Shown here piece after piece: positions 31,145-33,638 of a stretch of 33,638 bases of DNA. Source of the DNA: a virus; IMG/VR virus record IMGVR_UViG_3300025767_000073, positions 1 through 33,638 of that record; one strand, 5' to 3'. A program made the position numbers and the translations under genes. The notes beneath the pieces are model-generated. The model saw only the letters and a list, made by a program, of their open reading frames with translations. It ran no database searches and was not told the DNA's origin. Numbering within the stretch: the stretch's first letter is position 1; each line of letters begins with the position of its first letter.

Positions 31145-33277
31145 ATGAAAAACTTTAAAGAAATATACAAAGAATGGCAAAGCTTTATAAACGAAGCAAA
31201 ATTTAAAGACTTTGACAAACTAATTATAGATGGGGAAATTCCAGAAGAAGTTATTAATACTTCAGTTATAATAACAAAGGGCAACGGGCAAAAAAAATGG
31301 GTTAAGCCTTTTAATGACCCGATATTCTCTGATATTCTTGTAAATACAATAAAGTCAGGTTCATTTAGTTCGATTGAAGATTTCATATCTTCATATGAAT
31401 ACTATAAAAAGTTTTACGATAGAATTCTAGCATCAGAGAACAACAGCATAACTATCTACCAAAAAGACTTTGATATTGAAACTTTAAAAACTCTAACAAT
31501 AGATCAAATCAAAATAATAGCTAGAAATGATGATCTTTACTCTTTCGGCGGAAGTTCTAGCAGATATGAAAAAATACTATCTACAAGAGATGCTAATCAT
31601 ATTACTGTTGTATACGAAGATGAAAAAACAATGCTTGCTGTTCCTACAACAACTTCTGGGTCTATAGCTTTGGCAAGAAGTTATTTTGATCAACACGGAA
31701 ACTGGAGATATGATGAAGTAGTAAATGGTAGAGGCAAAGTAATAGGTAGAATGTCTTGGTGTACTTCAATAACAGGCCAAAGTAATATGTTTAATAATTA
31801 TATCACAGGAACTTTTAATACATTTATATACTACACGTCTAAAGATATGAGAAAATTCGTAAACAATGACAAGTTCAGAAAGGTTTGCTTTTGCTGGGAA
31901 CAAGACGATGATTCTCCTGATCAAGTAATGATAACTAAAGACTCACATAAATTTGTAGATGGTGACAATAATCCTGTAACAGAAAGTGATGAAAATGGTT
32001 TTTCTTTTCTAAGAAAAATAGCAGGACAAGACGCCGTAGATGTGACTAAAAAGTTTCTTGGCACTGACGAAAGATTTACCAAGCTAACAAAAGACATACT
32101 AGAAGTTGTATACAGCGGTAACCCAAGTAAAATCAAAAGAATGTTAAGCATTATTTTTAGTCCAACTATTAAAGCCTTACAATCAGTCACAAAAAATAAA
32201 AACGCTGAACAGTTTGACTATGACTCACTCTTTTCTGAGTTAGAATCTAAGACTATTGAGCATTTATGTTTCCAAAGAGATGTTGTTAATAGTGACGCTT
32301 ACTTTTATATTTTAAAGCACTATCACGGATCTTATGTGAATATTACTCCGTGCAAAACACCACCAACTAAAAAGGCTGAGGATGATATCGTTGAATATCT
32401 TGAAAGCAAGATAGAGAGTAACGATATCGGAACAAAAGAAGAAAAAATTATTATTGGATTCAGCAGATTTAAATCTGTCATGGATAGATTAGACCTAAGA
32501 AGACCCGCTATTGATTTTTTTGAAAAGTTATCAATATCAGCTAGTAGAAGAAGTATATCTTTAGACGCTAAAAAAGATGCGTCCGACAGCAAATTATTTC
32601 CAGCATACTATATTTTATTAACAAAATATGAAAACATTAAATATAAAAAATCAATAATTTATACACTATATTCGTTTAAGTATGATTTAACTGATAGCTT
32701 AATTTCTAAGCTTAAAGAAAACAGTAAGGTGCTATTTGATTCTGACGAAGAAAAATTAATGTTTGTCAACAAATACTATAATGCTGCATCAGCAAATATT
32801 AAAAATTGCTCAAATGAACGTTTACATAATATTTATAACTTTTCAACAATATTAGGAGAAGAAGCATTAAATATGCATGTAAACGTAATAAAAGAAAATG
32901 TTAGAACAAAAACGAAGAATAATTTAGAAATTTATATTTATATGATTGCTTTTAGCATCTTTGAAAATGCAATTAAATCAAGCGATGATAGATCAATGTC
33001 AATGTATAACTACATTATAAAACAAGCAAAGCTTGTAGATAAAAATGTTTTACTAAAAAAGAGTAGAAATTTAATACAGCGAATAAATGACAGTAACATA
33101 GACTTTAACGTATCAATGCAATTTACTAATGCTTTTATAAGACTTTTAGAGGCGACGCCTGATGATGAGATTTTTTCTACTGGTCTAATTGTTTTAGTTC
33201 ACTTTTTCTTTAAGTGCAAAGGCGAACTTGGTGCAAAGTGTACTGCTATCATAAACAGATTTAACAATGCACAGTAA
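31145..33277 (+). CDS. WCTS-family protein, third paralog
   Basis: 710 residues. The leader MKNFKEIYKEWQSFINEA ends in INE|A at 15-17 and is the closest of all to the T4 internal-protein leader MKTYQEFIAEA. Core: VPTTTSGSIALARSYFD and MSWCTSITGQSNMFNNYI (C206), then FRKVCFCW. WVKPFND at 52-58 is shared with the 22976 protein. After residue 300 it departs from both paralogs: no NPNTP repeats, but helical sequence throughout. The weak ribosome site (GGTG) suggests low expression or another start signal. It is a lone rightward gene between leftward guaC and purA. Function unknown. Confidence 0.76.
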   Translation: MKNFKEIYKEWQSFINEAKFKDFDKLIIDGEIPEEVINTSVIITKGNGQKKWVKPFNDPIFSDILVNTIKSGSFSSIEDFISSYEYYKKFYDRILASENNSITIYQKDFDIETLKTLTIDQIKIIARNDDLYSFGGSSSRYEKILSTRDANHITVVYEDEKTMLAVPTTTSGSIALARSYFDQHGNWRYDEVVNGRGKVIGRMSWCTSITGQSNMFNNYITGTFNTFIYYTSKDMRKFVNNDKFRKVCFCWEQDDDSPDQVMITKDSHKFVDGDNNPVTESDENGFSFLRKIAGQDAVDVTKKFLGTDERFTKLTKDILEVVYSGNPSKIKRMLSIIFSPTIKALQSVTKNKNAEQFDYDSLFSELESKTIEHLCFQRDVVNSDAYFYILKHYHGSYVNITPCKTPPTKKAEDDIVEYLESKIESNDIGTKEEKIIIGFSRFKSVMDRLDLRRPAIDFFEKLSISASRRSISLDAKKDASDSKLFPAYYILLTKYENIKYKKSIIYTLYSFKYDLTDSLISKLKENSKVLFDSDEEKLMFVNKYYNAASANIKNCSNERLHNIYNFSTILGEEALNMHVNVIKENVRTKTKNNLEIYIYMIAFSIFENAIKSSDDRSMSMYNYIIKQAKLVDKNVLLKKSRNLIQRINDSNIDFNVSMQFTNAFIRLLEATPDDEIFSTGLIVLVHFFFKCKGELGAKCTAIINRFNNAQ

Positions 33278-33292
33278 AGCTTGATGTAATAT

Positions 33293-33638
33293 TTATTCTA
33301 TAACAATTATATCTTCTCTATTAGGACTATAAGAAACATACTTTACATTTATCCCAGTCAGATCCTCTATCATGTTAACGTATCTATTAAAGTTCCTATT
33401 TAAAGAACCGTCGATTTCTATTAAACACTTCCAGCCGTCTAATTCGATTTCTTTGTTACTATATTTAACAATAACTTTTTCGAGGCCACACATTACGTCA
33501 GCTTTTGTTAATGCTAGACACGTGTAACCATTTAACATGTTAGTATAGATGAGCTGATCTAGATCAAGCCATCCGCATCTTCTTTTTCTTCCTGTTACTG
33601 TGCCAAACTCATTTCCTTTTTCGACAAGAATATTACTT
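33293..33638 (-). CDS. purA: Adenylosuccinate synthetase (PurA or PurZ type), C-terminal part
   Basis: The frame continues without a stop to the right edge; the N-terminal two-thirds lie outside. EFGTVTGRKRRCGWLDLDQL is the substrate-binding TTGRxRRxGWLD region, followed by NGYTCLALTKADVMCGLEK (the guanine-binding LTKxDVLDG, with K and D kept) and the C-terminal ITGINV...VSYSP region (usually STGP). The enzyme joins IMP and aspartate using GTP to give adenylosuccinate. The tail between LTKxD and GW is short, as in archaeal PurA and in the phage PurZ enzymes that act on dGMP. The discriminating active-site residue (Asp13 of PurA, Ser in PurZ) is not in view. An ATG in the frame at 33536-33538 is internal. 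Confidence 0.87.
   Translation of the reverse strand, partial: SNILVEKGNEFGTVTGRKRRCGWLDLDQLIYTNMLNGYTCLALTKADVMCGLEKVIVKYSNKEIELDGWKCLIEIDGSLNRNFNRYVNMIEDLTGINVKYVSYSPNREDIIVIE

Noticed and set aside
1-33638. tRNA genes, CRISPR arrays, insertion sequences
   Set aside because: No cloverleaf-like sequence with a plausible anticodon arm, no spaced direct-repeat array and no transposase were noticed on reading. A tRNA search tool was not available, so a degenerate tRNA could be missed.

Overview
The window is strongly AT-rich, tightly packed DNA from a large tailed bacteriophage. It is most likely an uncultured marine myovirus with T4-like head maturation. The phage assignment rests on a T4-type lysozyme, phage-style nucleotide enzymes (thymidine kinase, dCMP deaminase, a nucleotide kinase), free-standing homing endonucleases, split inteins and many overlapping stop/start codons. 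The replicative polymerase is a family C (DnaE) enzyme rather than a T4-like family B enzyme. No tRNA, rRNA, CRISPR array or insertion sequence was seen.

Layout. (1) 1-7426, leftward: an operon of probable virion or virion-cargo proteins, including an Fe/Mn superoxide dismutase-like protein and a protein-kinase-fold protein, plus a ribbon-helix-helix protein. (2) 7483-10245, leftward: dCMP deaminase, an ADP-ribosyltransferase-like protein, thymidine kinase, and a nucleotide kinase with an extra C-terminal domain. (3) 10939-18562, leftward: a shattered dnaE. Three large fragments are joined on paper by two split inteins. One Vsr-like homing endonuclease sits in the second break, and a rightward cargo gene sits in the first. 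A third break near the dnaE start contains another homing endonuclease, a second diverged copy of the first codons and a long RNA hairpin. (4) 18808-25749, rightward: five paralogous or repeat-containing genes of unknown function. (5) 25771-31064, leftward: a two-TM coiled-coil protein, a class III nucleotidyl cyclase with a C-terminal membrane anchor, a small protein with three Cys4 repeats, a lysozyme, an SDR epimerase, a 48-aa gene, a T5orf172/GIY-YIG protein and GMP reductase. (6) 31145-33277, rightward: a third large WCTS-family gene. (7) The right edge holds the C-terminal part of adenylosuccinate synthetase.

Main observation. All eight rightward genes, and seven or eight leftward ones, begin with a short amphipathic leader ending in (L/I)-x-E at residues 9-23, often as EW..FINE or LLNE. 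This resembles the T4 capsid-targeting sequence of internal proteins (MKTYQEFIAE, cut by the gp21 prohead protease after (L/I)xE). Metabolic enzymes here lack it. I infer that the window encodes a large set of proteins packaged in the head and possibly injected: a dismutase, a kinase, a lysozyme, a three-member HDxxH family, a three-member WCTS family and alpha-repeat proteins.

Other themes. GMP reductase plus adenylosuccinate synthetase would turn GMP into AMP precursors, and dCMP deaminase plus thymidine kinase would supply dT. Both suit an AT-rich genome. Functions of most cargo proteins are unknown, and all targeting claims are inferences from N-terminal sequence.
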